Positions 53,288 through 62,276 are shown, counted from the stretch's first letter. The stretch is 64,000 nt of DNA from Rhodobium orientis (GCF_003258835.1 NZ_NPEV01000029.1:1-64000), one strand, 5' to 3'. Program-made: numbers and translations. Notes: generated by a model from the letters alone, not told the origin.

Positions 53288-54210
53288 CCAAGATCATCAT
53301 TTCCTGCGCCGTCACCGGCTCCATCCACACCCCGTCCATGACCCCCCACCTGCCGATCACGGCCGACGACATCGCATCGCAATCCGTCGACGCGGCAGCG
53401 GCCGGCGCCGCGATCCTGCACCTTCACGCCCGCGACCCGGCGGACGGGCGCCCCTCCGCCGATCCGGACCATTTCATGGCCTTCCTGCCGCGCATCAAGC
53501 AGGCAAGCGATGCGGTCCTCAACCTGACCACTGGCGGCAGCGCGACGATGACGCTGGACGAGCGCCTGCGCGCGCCGATGACGGCCGCACCGGAGATGTG
53601 CTCCGTCAACATGGGCTCCATGAACTTTGCGCTCTATCCGGCAGCAAGCCGCATCACCGATTGGCGCCACGACTGGGAAAAGCCGTTCCTGGAAAACTCC
53701 GACGACCTCATCTTCAAGAACACGCCGCGCGACATCGCCCATGTCATCGCGGAGATGGGCGACAAGCGCGGCGCCCGTTTCGAGTTCGAGTGCTACGACG
53801 TCGGCCACCTCTACATGCTGCGCCATTTCCTCGACCGCGGTCTCGTCGAAGCCCCGCTCTTCATCCAGTTCGTCTTCGGGGTGCTCGGCGGCATCGGCGC
53901 CGACCCGGAAAACCTCACCCACATGAAGCGGATCGCCGACAAGCTGTTCGGCGACGGCTACCAGTGGTCGGCGCTTGCCGCCGGCCGCCACCAGATCCCG
54001 ATCACCACCATGGCCGCGGCCATGGGCGGTCACGTCCGCGTCGGCCTTGAGGACAGCATCTACATCGCCCGCGGCGAACTCGCCCGCTCCAACGCCGACC
54101 AGGTTGCGCTGATCCGTCAGATCGTCGAAAAACTCGGCCGGGTCGTCGCCACACCGGACGACGCCCGAGAAATGCTCGACCTCAAGGGCGCCGACCGCAC
54201 GGCGTTCTGA
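53284..54210 (+). CDS. Beta-keto acid cleavage enzyme (BKACE, DUF849)
   Basis: 308 residues, overlapping the aminotransferase stop by 4 bp. Zinc ligands His46 and His48 in ILHLHARDP, plus the conserved Glu region GLEDSIYIARGELARSNADQV. The N-terminus IIISCAVTGSIHTPSM and GARFEFECYDVGHLYML are family blocks. BKACEs split a beta-keto acid with acetyl-CoA to give acetoacetate and a new acyl-CoA (Kce in lysine fermentation is the prototype). Here its substrate may be the keto acid formed by the preceding transaminase. Confidence 0.9.
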   Translation: MTKIIISCAVTGSIHTPSMTPHLPITADDIASQSVDAAAAGAAILHLHARDPADGRPSADPDHFMAFLPRIKQASDAVLNLTTGGSATMTLDERLRAPMTAAPEMCSVNMGSMNFALYPAASRITDWRHDWEKPFLENSDDLIFKNTPRDIAHVIAEMGDKRGARFEFECYDVGHLYMLRHFLDRGLVEAPLFIQFVFGVLGGIGADPENLTHMKRIADKLFGDGYQWSALAAGRHQIPITTMAAAMGGHVRVGLEDSIYIARGELARSNADQVALIRQIVEKLGRVVATPDDAREMLDLKGADRTAF

Positions 54211-54224
54211 CACCAGATAGACCC

Positions 54225-54713
54225 ATGACCGACATCGCCATCCGCCTCGCAACCGACGGCGACGCCGACAAGATCCAGTCCATGCTCGCCCGCCTTGCCG
54301 TCGACCTCGGCGAGACGACGACGTTCGCCTCGAGCACTGACATCCTCCGTCGCCACGGCTTCGGCGAGACGCCGCTGTTCCACTGCCTGATCGCCGAGCG
54401 GGACGGCATTGCCGTCGGCCTTGCCCTCTTCTTTCCGGAGTTTTCGACCCTCAGGGGCATGCCCGGCATCTATCTGCAGGACCTTTGGATCGACGGCGCC
54501 TTGCGCAATTCCGGCCTCGGCAAACGGCTGCTGGCTGAGGCCGCACGCCACGGCGAAGCACGCTGGCAGGCCGGCTATATGAAGCTGACCGTCCACCTCG
54601 ACAATCCGCGCGCCGAGCGCTTCTATCGCCGCCACGGCTTTGCCAATGGCGGCCACGACCAGACCCTCGTCCTTGAGGGACCGGACTTCGGCAGAATGAG
54701 TGACCCACAATGA
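54225..54713 (+). CDS. GNAT-family N-acetyltransferase (spermidine/spermine or diamine type)
   Basis: 162 residues. Acetyl-CoA motif region GIYLQDLWIDGALRNSGLGKRLLAEAARHGEARW, with the variant N-S-GLGK of the R/QxxGxG/A loop, and RFYRRHGFANGG near the C-terminus. The layout IRLATDGDADKIQSML...FHCLIAERDG resembles SSAT-like enzymes. Immediately followed (4-bp overlap) by an acetylpolyamine deacetylase, so the operon encodes both acetylation and deacetylation. Confidence 0.87.
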   Translation: MTDIAIRLATDGDADKIQSMLARLAVDLGETTTFASSTDILRRHGFGETPLFHCLIAERDGIAVGLALFFPEFSTLRGMPGIYLQDLWIDGALRNSGLGKRLLAEAARHGEARWQAGYMKLTVHLDNPRAERFYRRHGFANGGHDQTLVLEGPDFGRMSDPQ

Positions 54714-55741
54714 AAGCCTTCTTCCACGACCAGCAGCGCCGCCACGACCCCAAGCATTTCCTGTCGAGCGGCGCGCCGCAGCCGAACCCGGAGGTGCCGG
54801 GCCGCATCGACGCACTCCTTGCCGGCCTCGCCGAGGCGAAGGTCGCTACGGACGCTCCGGCCGACCGAGGCTTCGGCCCGATCGCGGCCATCCACTCGCC
54901 GGAATATCTCGTCTTTCTGCAGAACATCTACGCCCGCTGGCAGCGCATTCCCGGCGCCTCCGCCGAGGTCGTGCCCAACATCCACCCGGACCGGCGCGAC
55001 GTCGGCTACCCGAAATCCGCCGTCGGCCAGGCCGGCTTCCACATGGCCGACACCGCCTGCCCGATTTCGGAAAACACCTGGGAATCGGCCTATTGGAGCG
55101 CCCAGACGGCGGTCGCCGCCGCCGACCACGTGGCCTCCGGCGCCGGCGATGCCTACGCGCTCTGCCGCCCGCCAGGGCACCACGCCTTTGCCGACCTTGC
55201 AGGCGGCTTCTGCTTCCTCAACAACACCTCGATTGCCGCCGAGCGCCTGCTGACCGCCGGCCACCGCCCGGCCATCGTCGACGTCGACCTCCACCACGGC
55301 AACGGCACCCAAGGCATCTTCTACACGCGCAGTGACGTCCTCACCGTCTCCATCCACGCCGATCCGGCGCGCTACTACCCGTTCTTCTGGGGCCATGCCG
55401 ACGAGCGTGGGACGGGCGCCGGCCTCGGCACCAATCTCAACCTGCCGATCCCGCGCGGCTCGAAGGACGAGTCCTTCCTTGCCGCCCTCGACACCGGCCT
55501 TTCGCGCGTCAGAGCTTTCGGGGCCGACGTCCTCGTCGTCGCCCTCGGGCTCGATGCCTTCGAGGGCGATCCGTTCGGCGGCCTTGCCGTGACGACGGCC
55601 GGCTTTGCCCGCATCGCCGACGCGTTGGCCGGCCTGAAGCTGCCGACCGTCATCGTCCAGGAGGGCGGCTATCTCTGCCCGGAGCTGGGGCCGAACCTGA
55701 CGAGCTTCCTGACCGGCTTCGGCGCGGAGCGGGCGTCGTGA
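54710..55741 (+). CDS. Acetylpolyamine amidohydrolase (class II histone-deacetylase family)
   Basis: 343 residues, nearly the length of Mycoplana ramosa AphA (341). Releases acetate from acetyl-putrescine, -spermidine and similar amines. Zinc ligands Asp193 and His195 (VDVDLHHGNGTQGIFY) and Asp282 (LGLDAFEGDP). General-base pair His157-His158 (CRPPGHHAF), catalytic Tyr321 (QEGGYLCPE). Start overlaps the GNAT gene and stop the FAD enzyme gene. Together with the transporter it makes import and use of acetylated polyamines likely. Confidence 0.92.
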   Translation: MKAFFHDQQRRHDPKHFLSSGAPQPNPEVPGRIDALLAGLAEAKVATDAPADRGFGPIAAIHSPEYLVFLQNIYARWQRIPGASAEVVPNIHPDRRDVGYPKSAVGQAGFHMADTACPISENTWESAYWSAQTAVAAADHVASGAGDAYALCRPPGHHAFADLAGGFCFLNNTSIAAERLLTAGHRPAIVDVDLHHGNGTQGIFYTRSDVLTVSIHADPARYYPFFWGHADERGTGAGLGTNLNLPIPRGSKDESFLAALDTGLSRVRAFGADVLVVALGLDAFEGDPFGGLAVTTAGFARIADALAGLKLPTVIVQEGGYLCPELGPNLTSFLTGFGAERAS

Positions 55742-56865
55742 CGGAAACCGCGGACATTCTCGTCATCGGCGGCGGCATCGGCGGCATCGGCGCCGCCGCC
55801 CGCCTCGCCCCGGAGGCCAAGGTCCTCGTGCTGGAGCGCGAGGACGCCATCGGCTACCACGCAACGGGCCGCTCCGCCGCCGTCTTCATCCGAAATTACG
55901 GCAACGCCACGGTGCGGGCGTTGAACGCGGCAAGCGCGCCGGTGCTGGAAAATCCCGAAGGCATTGCGGACTTTTCGCTGCTGAGCCCGCGCGGCGAGAT
56001 GATGGTCGCGGCCGCGAACGAGATCGAGGCCCTGGAGCGCTACCTTGCCGGCAGCGATGGCCTCCAGGAGATCACGCCGGACGACGCCGTCGGCCGCATC
56101 CCGATCCTGAGGCGCGAGAAGATCGAACGCGCCGTCTTCGAGCCGAACGCCCAGGACATCGACGTCGACCGGCTGCTGCAGGGCTTTGCCCGGCTTGCCC
56201 GCTCCGGAGCGGGGCGCATCGAGCGCCGGGCCGAGGTCACCGAGATCGTCCGTGCCCGCACCACCTGGCAGGTCCGCACGAAGGATGCCTCCTACGAGGC
56301 GCCGATCGTCGTCAACGCCGCCGGTGCCTGGGCCGACGGCCTTGCCGCCATGGCCCATGTGGCGCCCGTCGGGCTGACGCCCATGCGCCGCTCCATCGCC
56401 GTCCTGCCGATGCCGGACGACATGGGCGTGGAGCGCTGGCCGCTGGTCGTCTCGGGCTCCGAGACCTGGTACGCCAAGCCGGAGCGCGGCCGGCTGCTGG
56501 TCTCGCCAGCCGACGAGGACCCGGTCGAGGCCCACGATGCCTGGCCCGACGACATGGTGCTGGCCGAGGGCCTGCACCGCTTCGAGCAGGCAATGACCAT
56601 CAGCGTGACGAGGGTCGAGCGGTCCTGGGCGGGGCTGCGCTCCTTCGTCGCCGACCGCACGCCGGTCTGCGGCTTTGCCCAGGATGCCGACGGCTTCTTC
56701 TGGGTCGCCGGCCAGGGCGGCTATGGCGTCCAGACCTCGCCGGCCCTTGCCCGTCTTGCCGGAGACCTCGTCCTCGGCCGCACCCCCGAACTCACCCCCG
56801 ACGTCGTCGCCGCCCTGTCGCCCGCCCGCGACGGCATCGGCACCAGAACAGGATCCCTGCAATGA
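55738..56865 (+). CDS. FAD-dependent amine/amino-acid oxidoreductase (DAO family)
   Basis: 375 residues. Dinucleotide-binding motif IGGGIGGIGAAARL (residues about 9-22) with the acidic end VLVLERE, then ATGRSAAVFIRNYGN. VVNAAGAWAD and the C-terminal WVAGQGGYGVQTSPALARLAGDLV complete the DAO pattern. It probably oxidises a primary or secondary amine to an imine. The following RidA protein would clear reactive imine/enamine products. Whether it uses O2 or a quinone cannot be judged. Confidence 0.9.
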   Translation: MTETADILVIGGGIGGIGAAARLAPEAKVLVLEREDAIGYHATGRSAAVFIRNYGNATVRALNAASAPVLENPEGIADFSLLSPRGEMMVAAANEIEALERYLAGSDGLQEITPDDAVGRIPILRREKIERAVFEPNAQDIDVDRLLQGFARLARSGAGRIERRAEVTEIVRARTTWQVRTKDASYEAPIVVNAAGAWADGLAAMAHVAPVGLTPMRRSIAVLPMPDDMGVERWPLVVSGSETWYAKPERGRLLVSPADEDPVEAHDAWPDDMVLAEGLHRFEQAMTISVTRVERSWAGLRSFVADRTPVCGFAQDADGFFWVAGQGGYGVQTSPALARLAGDLVLGRTPELTPDVVAALSPARDGIGTRTGSLQ

Positions 56866-57212
56866 GTACCATCGAACGCCTTGAGACCGGCCAACGCATG
56901 AGCCAGGCCGTCATCCACAACGGCACCGTCTTCCTCGCCGGCCAGGTCGGCGCCCCCGGCGAAAGCGTCACCGCCCAGACCGAGGCGATCCTCAAAGGCA
57001 TCGAGAAGCTCCTGGCCGAGGCCGGCTCCGACCCGACCCGCATCCTGCAGGCCACCATCTGGCTCGCCGACATGGACGACTTTGCGGAAATGAACGCGGT
57101 CTGGGACGCCTGGGTCCCCGAAGGCCACGCCCCGACCCGCGCCTGCGGCGAGAGCAAGCTGGCAACGCCCGACTTCAAGGTCGAGATCATCGTCGTCGCG
57201 GCGCAGGAGTAG
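56862..57212 (+). CDS. RidA-family enamine/imine deaminase
   Basis: 116 residues, overlapping the oxidase stop by 4 bp. YjgF/RidA fold with HNGTVFLAGQVGAPGESVTAQTEAILKGIEKLLAEAG, then AGSDPTRILQATIWLADMDDFAEMN. The family-defining Arg, at the position of Arg105 of Salmonella RidA, lies in GHAPTRACGESKLATPDFKVEI. Hydrolyses 2-aminoacrylate-like or imine products. Last gene of the polyamine-type operon. Confidence 0.92.
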   Translation: MSTIERLETGQRMSQAVIHNGTVFLAGQVGAPGESVTAQTEAILKGIEKLLAEAGSDPTRILQATIWLADMDDFAEMNAVWDAWVPEGHAPTRACGESKLATPDFKVEIIVVAAQE

Positions 57213-57269
57213 ACTTTCGGGACGGACGATTCTCCTGGCGAGCGATTTTCGCTCCACCCTCTCTACCCA

Positions 57270-57392
57270 CTCCGCGTCACCACCGGACTTGATCCGGTGG
57301 TCCATGAGGCTGGTCCACACGCTCTAACCTAAGAGATTGAAATCAAAGGCCTTATGGATTGCCGGGTCAAGCCCGGCAATGACGCTTGAGAG
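57270..57392. repeat. Composite palindromic intergenic repeat (copy B)
   Basis: Inverted copy of the element at 76-180: palindromic arm 57270-57306 (CACCGGA and TCCGGTG around CTTGA), AT-rich linker 57328-57352 (AGAGATTGAAATCAAAGGCC), palindromic arm 57353-57392 (ATTGCCGGG / CCCGGCAAT). Arms and linker are all recognisably the same as in copy A. Lies between the convergent RidA and gntK genes. Confidence 0.8.
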
Positions 57393-57416
57393 GGATGCCA
57401 TTCGAGAGCGCCCAAT

Positions 57417-57608
57417 CGAAGCCATCAGGCTTCGCAAGGCCGACCGGCCGCCGGCGCTGTTGCGCCGCCCCGCGGAGCCGCGAGCGAAGCGAGCCTGGCG
57501 TGAGCAAAAACCGAAGCCACAGGCTTCGCAAGGCCGAACGGCCGCCGGCGCCGTTGCGCCGCCCCCGCGGAGCCGCGAGCAAAGCGAGCCTGGCGTGAGC
57601 GCAAAAAA
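57417..57608. repeat. Two tandem 95-bp repeats
   Basis: Unit one begins CGAAGCC at 57417, unit two at 57512. Both run through GGCTTCGCAAGGCCG, CGGCCGCCGGCGC, GTTGCGCCG and CGCGGAGCCGCGAGC to GCGAGCCTGGCGTGAGC. A trailing partial (CGTGAGCGAAAAC) follows unit two. Each unit contains several short palindromes (CGAAGCC / GGCTTCG; CGGCGC / GCGCCG). Frames through it are basic and low-complexity, so it is judged non-coding. Confidence 0.8.
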
Positions 57609-57630
57609 ACTACCGTGAGCGAAAACCCAC

Positions 57631-58137
57631 TCAATCCTGCTTCTTCAGCGCCCCCTCGATCCGCGTAACGATCTCGTCGGGGCTTCCCTCGATGCTGACG
57701 GAGACGACGCCTGGCTCGCCGCGCGGGTCTTCCAGGTCGGCGATCTGGCTGTCGACAAGGGCTACCGGCATGAAATGACCTTCGCGGCCGGCCATGCGGG
57801 TGCGGACGAGGTCGACGCCGCCTTCCAGATAGACGAAGACGACGTCGGGCGCCGCGGCCCTGAGGCGGTCTCGGTAGGCGCGGCGGAGCGCCGAGCAGCT
57901 CACCACCGCCGCCTCGCCCTTGGCGGACCATTCGCCCATCGCCGCGCTGAGGCGGTCGAGCCACGGCCAGCGGTCGGCATCGGTCAGCGGCTCGCCCTTG
58001 GCCATCTTGGCCACGGCTTCCGGCAGGTGGTAGTCGTCGCCCTCGACGAAGGGGACGTCGAGGCGCCCGGCGAGCAGCTTGCCGAGCGTCGACTTTCCGG
58101 TGCCGCAGATCCCCATCATCACGATGATCATCGTCAC
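57631..58137 (-). CDS. gntK: Gluconokinase
   Basis: 168 residues from GTG 58137 (ATG 58131 is possible; GAGG lies just upstream of both). Phosphorylates gluconate to 6-phosphogluconate. P-loop GICGTGKST (9-17), PFVEGDDYHLPEAVAKMAKGEPLTDADRWPWLDRL, and SCSALRRAYRDRLR are GntK signatures. It follows gnd by 17 bp, so kinase and 6-phosphogluconate dehydrogenase are coexpressed. Confidence 0.95.
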   Translation of the reverse strand: MTMIIVMMGICGTGKSTLGKLLAGRLDVPFVEGDDYHLPEAVAKMAKGEPLTDADRWPWLDRLSAAMGEWSAKGEAAVVSCSALRRAYRDRLRAAAPDVVFVYLEGGVDLVRTRMAGREGHFMPVALVDSQIADLEDPRGEPGVVSVSIEGSPDEIVTRIEGALKKQD

Positions 58138-58154
58138 CCGCCCTCAATTTCCGC

Positions 58155-59561
58155 TCAGGACACGACCGGCCATTCGTGGTGGAAGACGCCGGGCTTGTCG
58201 GTGCGCTCGAAGGTGTGGGCACCGAACAGGTCGCGCTGGCCCTGGATCAGGTTGGCGCCGACGCGCTTGGCCCTGAGGCCATCCAGATAGGCGATCGCGT
58301 TGGCAAGCGCCGGCACCGGCACACCGTCGGCGACCGCCGCCGCAACGACCCGCCGCAGCGGCCGTTCCGCCGTCTCCAGGATCTCCTCGGCAAGCGGCGA
58401 CAGGGTCAGGTCGGTCAGCTCCGGGTCGGCCGTGAAGGCATCGGCGATCGGGTCGAGCATGGCCGCGCGGATGATGCAGCCGGCGCGCCAGGTGCGGGCG
58501 ACGGTCGCAAGCTCCGTCCCCCAGCCATTGACCGTGGAGGCCTCGGCGATCAGCGACAACCCTTGCGCATAGGCCGCCAGCATGACCGCCGGCAGCGCCT
58601 TGCCGAGGTCCTCGGAGAGAAGAGCCGCATCGCCCGCCGGAGGAAGACGGCGGAGCGACGCGGCATGCGGTGCGCGCCGGGAGGAAAGAGCGCGCGCCAG
58701 GAATGCGGTGGCGATGCCGGGAACGGCAACGCCATATTGGAGCCCGGCCTCAACGGTCCAGCGGCCGGTGCCCTTGTGGTGGGCGGAATCCTTGATCATC
58801 TCGACCAGCGGCCGGCCGGTGTCCGGGTCGATCTCGTCAACGACGACGGCGGTGATTTCCAAGAGGTACGAGGACGCGCCGGTCTCGTCCCAGCGCCGCA
58901 ACGTCTCGGCCATCGCCTCGCGCTCAAGGCCGGCGGGGCCGGAGAGCAGCAGGTAGCATTCGGCGAGCGCCTGCATCATCAGGTATTCGATGCCGTTATG
59001 GGCCATCTTGACGAAATGTCCGGCGCCGCCCGGCCCGAATGTGCCGAAGCAGGGCGCCCCGTCGCCGGCCTTGGCGGCGATCGCGGCAAGCGGCGCGGAG
59101 ACCGCGGCAACGGCATCGGCATCGCCGCCCGCCATCAGCGCCGGACCGTGGCGCGCACCCTCTTCGCCGCCGGAAACGCCGAGCCCGACGAAGCGGATGC
59201 CGTCGGCTTCCAGCAATGCCTGGCGCCGTTCGGTGTCGTGGTAGTGGCTGTTGCCGCCGTCGATGAGGATGTCGCCGGCCTGAAGATGCGGCCGGAACGT
59301 CTCGATCAGCGCATCGACCGGATCGCCGGCCTTGATCATGACCAGCATGGTGCGCGGCGCCTTGAGGTGGGCCAATACGTCGATCGGCGTGTCGACCACG
59401 GTCACGGTCGGCTCCAGCTCGGCCCGCGCGCTAACGACGACGTCGGGAAAGGCATCGCCGGCGACCACCTTGTAGCCGCGGTCGTTGAGGTTGAGGGCGA
59501 GGTTGCGCCCCATGACGCCGAGGCCGATGACGGCGATGTCGTAAAGGGTATCTTCGGTCAT
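58155..59561 (-). CDS. gnd: 6-phosphogluconate dehydrogenase (decarboxylating)
   Basis: 468 residues from ATG 59561 (ATGA overlap with dgoK). Oxidises 6-phosphogluconate to ribulose-5-phosphate and CO2. Nucleotide site IGLGVMGRNLALNL, GGNSHYHDTERR, catalytic Lys in HFVKMAHNGIEYLMMQALAE, ETGASSYLLEITA and KGTGRW. The C-terminal sugar-binding end HTFERTDKPGVFHHEW is slightly altered from the usual RTD..G..H. Its presence beside dgo genes ties galactonate and gluconate catabolism together. Confidence 0.94.
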   Translation of the reverse strand: MTEDTLYDIAVIGLGVMGRNLALNLNDRGYKVVAGDAFPDVVVSARAELEPTVTVVDTPIDVLAHLKAPRTMLVMIKAGDPVDALIETFRPHLQAGDILIDGGNSHYHDTERRQALLEADGIRFVGLGVSGGEEGARHGPALMAGGDADAVAAVSAPLAAIAAKAGDGAPCFGTFGPGGAGHFVKMAHNGIEYLMMQALAECYLLLSGPAGLEREAMAETLRRWDETGASSYLLEITAVVVDEIDPDTGRPLVEMIKDSAHHKGTGRWTVEAGLQYGVAVPGIATAFLARALSSRRAPHAASLRRLPPAGDAALLSEDLGKALPAVMLAAYAQGLSLIAEASTVNGWGTELATVARTWRAGCIIRAAMLDPIADAFTADPELTDLTLSPLAEEILETAERPLRRVVAAAVADGVPVPALANAIAYLDGLRAKRVGANLIQGQRDLFGAHTFERTDKPGVFHHEWPVVS

Positions 59562-60490
59562 GAGACCGCCTCCGAGAAAAGTTCCGGCGCGTGAAGCCGC
59601 GCGATTGCCGTCACCCCGGCAAGCGTCGCCTCGCGGGCCGTGACATGCCGAAAGGCAAGGCCCGCCCGGGAAAACGCCGCCCCGTAGGGCACCGCAAGTC
59701 TGTCGTTGCTGACCAGGAGGATCTCGCCGGCGCCACTGGCATAAAGCGGCGCCATGGCGGCGATCTCCGAGCCGATGAGAAGGCCGGAGAGATAGCTCGC
59801 CACATCTTCGGCCCGTAAGTCTCCATGTATGCCTCGGGCGCGGGCAGAAAAGAGGTGATTGAGAAGACCGCCGCGACGGACCGACTGGGCAAGGCCCGCC
59901 TCGAAGGCAACCTCCGCGAACGGTGCATCCCTGTCCGCAGCCAGGCCGAGCACGGAATGGGCCAGCATCACCTCGTGCACCTCGCCGGTCATGCTGGTGG
60001 AAAACCGCGTCAGCACGCCGCCTTCCACATCCGCCCATTTGCTGTGGGTGCCGGGAAGGCAGAGGACGGCATAGTCCCAATCGACGAGCGACAGGGCGCC
60101 GAAAATCTGCACCTCCTCGCCGCGCATGACGTCGGCTTTTGCCGGATCGGCGCTCGCGACCCGGACGCCCGGAATGATGAAGACGCCGGCCATGCCCGCA
60201 ACGGCGACGACATCGCGCGAAAGGCTCTCCGGCGTTGCCGGAAGCGGCGGCTGCGGCGCCTGTTGCCAGCCCTGGGGCGCGCCGACCATGCCGGCCATAT
60301 AGACCGGCGTCACGCCGTCCCGCCAGGGGCCGAGCCGCTCGTGGCAATAGGCCGCGAACCCATCGCGCGACAGCGCCCGCATGCCAAGGCCCTCGCCGAT
60401 CTCGGCCAGCACCGCGCCCGAGCCGGCATCGACCAGCCAGGCGCGGAAGGAAGAGGTTCCCCAGTCGACGATGATCAGCCGGCCGCTCAT
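59558..60490 (-). CDS. dgoK: 2-dehydro-3-deoxygalactonokinase
   Basis: 310 residues from ATG 60490. Phosphorylates 2-keto-3-deoxygalactonate at O6 in the De Ley-Doudoroff route. DgoK features: IIVDWGTSSFRAWLVD (ASKHA phosphate loop), MAGMVGAPQGWQQAPQ, CLPGTHSKWADVEGG and RFSTSMTGEVHEVML. Start overlaps the dgoA stop and stop overlaps gnd, so the string is translationally coupled. Confidence 0.94.
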   Translation of the reverse strand: MSGRLIIVDWGTSSFRAWLVDAGSGAVLAEIGEGLGMRALSRDGFAAYCHERLGPWRDGVTPVYMAGMVGAPQGWQQAPQPPLPATPESLSRDVVAVAGMAGVFIIPGVRVASADPAKADVMRGEEVQIFGALSLVDWDYAVLCLPGTHSKWADVEGGVLTRFSTSMTGEVHEVMLAHSVLGLAADRDAPFAEVAFEAGLAQSVRRGGLLNHLFSARARGIHGDLRAEDVASYLSGLLIGSEIAAMAPLYASGAGEILLVSNDRLAVPYGAAFSRAGLAFRHVTAREATLAGVTAIARLHAPELFSEAVS

Positions 60491-61134
60491 GGGGCAATCG
60501 CCCTCCAGGCGGCGACCAGCGTTTCCGCGGCACTGTGGACGTCCTCGGCCGAGCGGCCGGGCTTCCACAGCTCCGAGCCGACGCCGAAGCCGGAACAGCC
60601 GGCGGCCACGAAGTCGGCGAAATTGACGGCACCGACGCCGCCGACGGCAAGCACGGGAAGGTCGGCCGGCAGCACGGCCTTGAGATCCTTGATATAGCCG
60701 GAGCCGAGCCGGGAGGCCGGAAAGATCTTCAGCGCGCTGGCGCCGGCCTTGGCGGCGGCGAAGCATTCGCTCGGCGTGAAGCAGCCGATGAGGGCGGGAA
60801 GGCCGGCATCGGTGGCGGCGGCGATAACCTCAAGGTCGGTGTTCGGCGTGACGACGTAGCTGCCGCCGGCCGACACCAGCCGGGAGACGTCGCCCGGATC
60901 GAGCACCGTGCCGGCGCCGATCCGCACGCCCTCGGGCGCGACATTGGCCATCGCCTCGATGCTCTGGAAGGGATCGGGCGAATTGAGCGGCACTTCGATG
61001 AGGGTGAAACCGGCATCGACAAGAACGTGCAGGATCCCCGGCGCCTCCGCCGGTGTGATGCCGCGGAGAATCGCGACCAGCGGCAATCGGGCAAAGGCGG
61101 CATCAAACGCCTTGCGGGGATTGGCCCCTACCAT
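60487..61134 (-). CDS. dgoA: 2-dehydro-3-deoxy-6-phosphogalactonate aldolase
   Basis: 215 residues from ATG 61134. Splits 2-keto-3-deoxy-6-phosphogalactonate into pyruvate and glyceraldehyde-3-phosphate. KDPG-aldolase fold: [40 protein letters not shown], the catalytic Glu/Arg in RGITP...EVPLNSP, and the Schiff-base Lys in [13 protein letters not shown]. The NSP version (not TLR) is the DgoA type. Overlaps dgoD by 7 bp. Confidence 0.94.
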   Translation of the reverse strand: MVGANPRKAFDAAFARLPLVAILRGITPAEAPGILHVLVDAGFTLIEVPLNSPDPFQSIEAMANVAPEGVRIGAGTVLDPGDVSRLVSAGGSYVVTPNTDLEVIAAATDAGLPALIGCFTPSECFAAAKAGASALKIFPASRLGSGYIKDLKAVLPADLPVLAVGGVGAVNFADFVAAGCSGFGVGSELWKPGRSAEDVHSAAETLVAAWRAIAP

Positions 61135-62276
61135 TCGGCAACGCTCCCGTCCTCGTGGCGCCAGGCCGCGTTGCGCCAGCGGTGGCCCTTTTTCGCCTGT
61201 TCCTCGACGAAGGCCTCGTCGATGTCGACGCCGAGGCCAGGCTTTGTCAGCACGGGCAGATAACCGTTCTTGATCTTCAGCGGCGCCGGGTCGGTCAGGT
61301 AGTCCAGAACGTCGTTGTCCACATTGTAGTGGATGCCCATCGACTGCTCCTGGATGAAGGCGTTGTGGGCGACGAAGTCGAGCTGCAGGGAGGCGGCGAG
61401 CGTCAGCGGCCCGAGCGGGCAATGGGGCGCGATGGCGACATCGTAGGTCTCGGCCAGGGACGCGATCTTCACGGCCTCGGTGATGCCGCCGCAATGGCTG
61501 ATGTCGGGCTGCAGGATGTCGACCATCCGCGCCTCCAGGATTTCCCGGAAGGCAAAGCGCGTGTGCAGCCGCTCGCCGGTGGCGATCGGATAGCCGAGGC
61601 CGGAGGCGATCTGCGGCAGGCAGTGCAGGTGCTCGGGAAGGACAGGTTCCTCCACGAACATCGGATGGAAAGGTTCGAGTTCGCGGAGCAAGGCCTTGGC
61701 CATCGGCCGGTGCACCCGGCCATGAAAATCGATGGCGATGCCCACATCGGGACCGACGGCCGCCCGCGCCTCGGCAACCCGCGCAACGGCGTCATCGACC
61801 TTGGCGTGGCTGTCGACGATGGCGAGTTCCGGCGTGCCGTTCATCTTGAACGCGGTAAAGCCCTTTTCCACCACCTCCTTCGCCTGGCGGCCCACATCGG
61901 CGGGCCGGTCGCCGCCGATCCAGCAATACATCCGCATCCTGTCGCGCACCGGCCCGCCGAGCAGCTCGTGGACCGGGACGCCGAGCGCCTTGCCCTTGAT
62001 GTCCCAGAGCGCCTGATCGATGCCGGCAATCGCCGACATCAGGATCGGCCCGCCGCGATAGAAGCCGCCGCGATAGAGCTGCTGCCAGATGTCCTGCACG
62101 TGGCGCGGATCGCGCCCGACGATGAGATCGGCGAGCTCGTGGACGGCGGCCTCGACGGTCGCCGCCCGGCCCTCGATCACCGGCTCGCCCCAGCCCGAAA
62201 TCCCCTCGTCGGTCTCGATCTTCAGGAACAGCCAGCGCGGCGGCACCTGCCAGGTCTTTAGTTGCGTAATCTTCAT
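61128..62276 (-). CDS. dgoD: D-galactonate dehydratase
   Basis: 382 residues from ATG 62276. Enolase-superfamily enzyme dehydrating D-galactonate to 2-keto-3-deoxygalactonate. [37 protein letters not shown] and [16 protein letters not shown] (first Mg ligand) are present. EEPVLPEH and [17 protein letters not shown] carry further ligands, and the catalytic His lies in [14 protein letters not shown]. Length equals that of E. coli DgoD (382). A longer upstream frame overlaps the TRAP permease and is not coding. TRAP genes lie 32 bp upstream and probably import the sugar acid. Confidence 0.94.
   Translation of the reverse strand: MKITQLKTWQVPPRWLFLKIETDEGISGWGEPVIEGRAATVEAAVHELADLIVGRDPRHVQDIWQQLYRGGFYRGGPILMSAIAGIDQALWDIKGKALGVPVHELLGGPVRDRMRMYCWIGGDRPADVGRQAKEVVEKGFTAFKMNGTPELAIVDSHAKVDDAVARVAEARAAVGPDVGIAIDFHGRVHRPMAKALLRELEPFHPMFVEEPVLPEHLHCLPQIASGLGYPIATGERLHTRFAFREILEARMVDILQPDISHCGGITEAVKIASLAETYDVAIAPHCPLGPLTLAASLQLDFVAHNAFIQEQSMGIHYNVDNDVLDYLTDPAPLKIKNGYLPVLTKPGLGVDIDEAFVEEQAKKGHRWRNAAWRHEDGSVAEW

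Noticed and set aside
57417-57608. Possible CRISPR array
   Set aside because: Only two units in direct contact, 95 bp long, no spacers between them and no cas genes anywhere in the window.
57337-57618. Small plus-strand frame over the 95-bp tandem repeats
   Set aside because: Its protein is merely the translated repeat (two near-identical basic blocks), with no ribosome site.
59562-60650. N-terminal extension of gnd over dgoK
   Set aside because: Same frame stays open because of high GC, but 6-phosphogluconate dehydrogenases start at the MTEDTLYDIAVIGLG region. ATG 59561 overlaps the dgoK stop in the usual coupled way.
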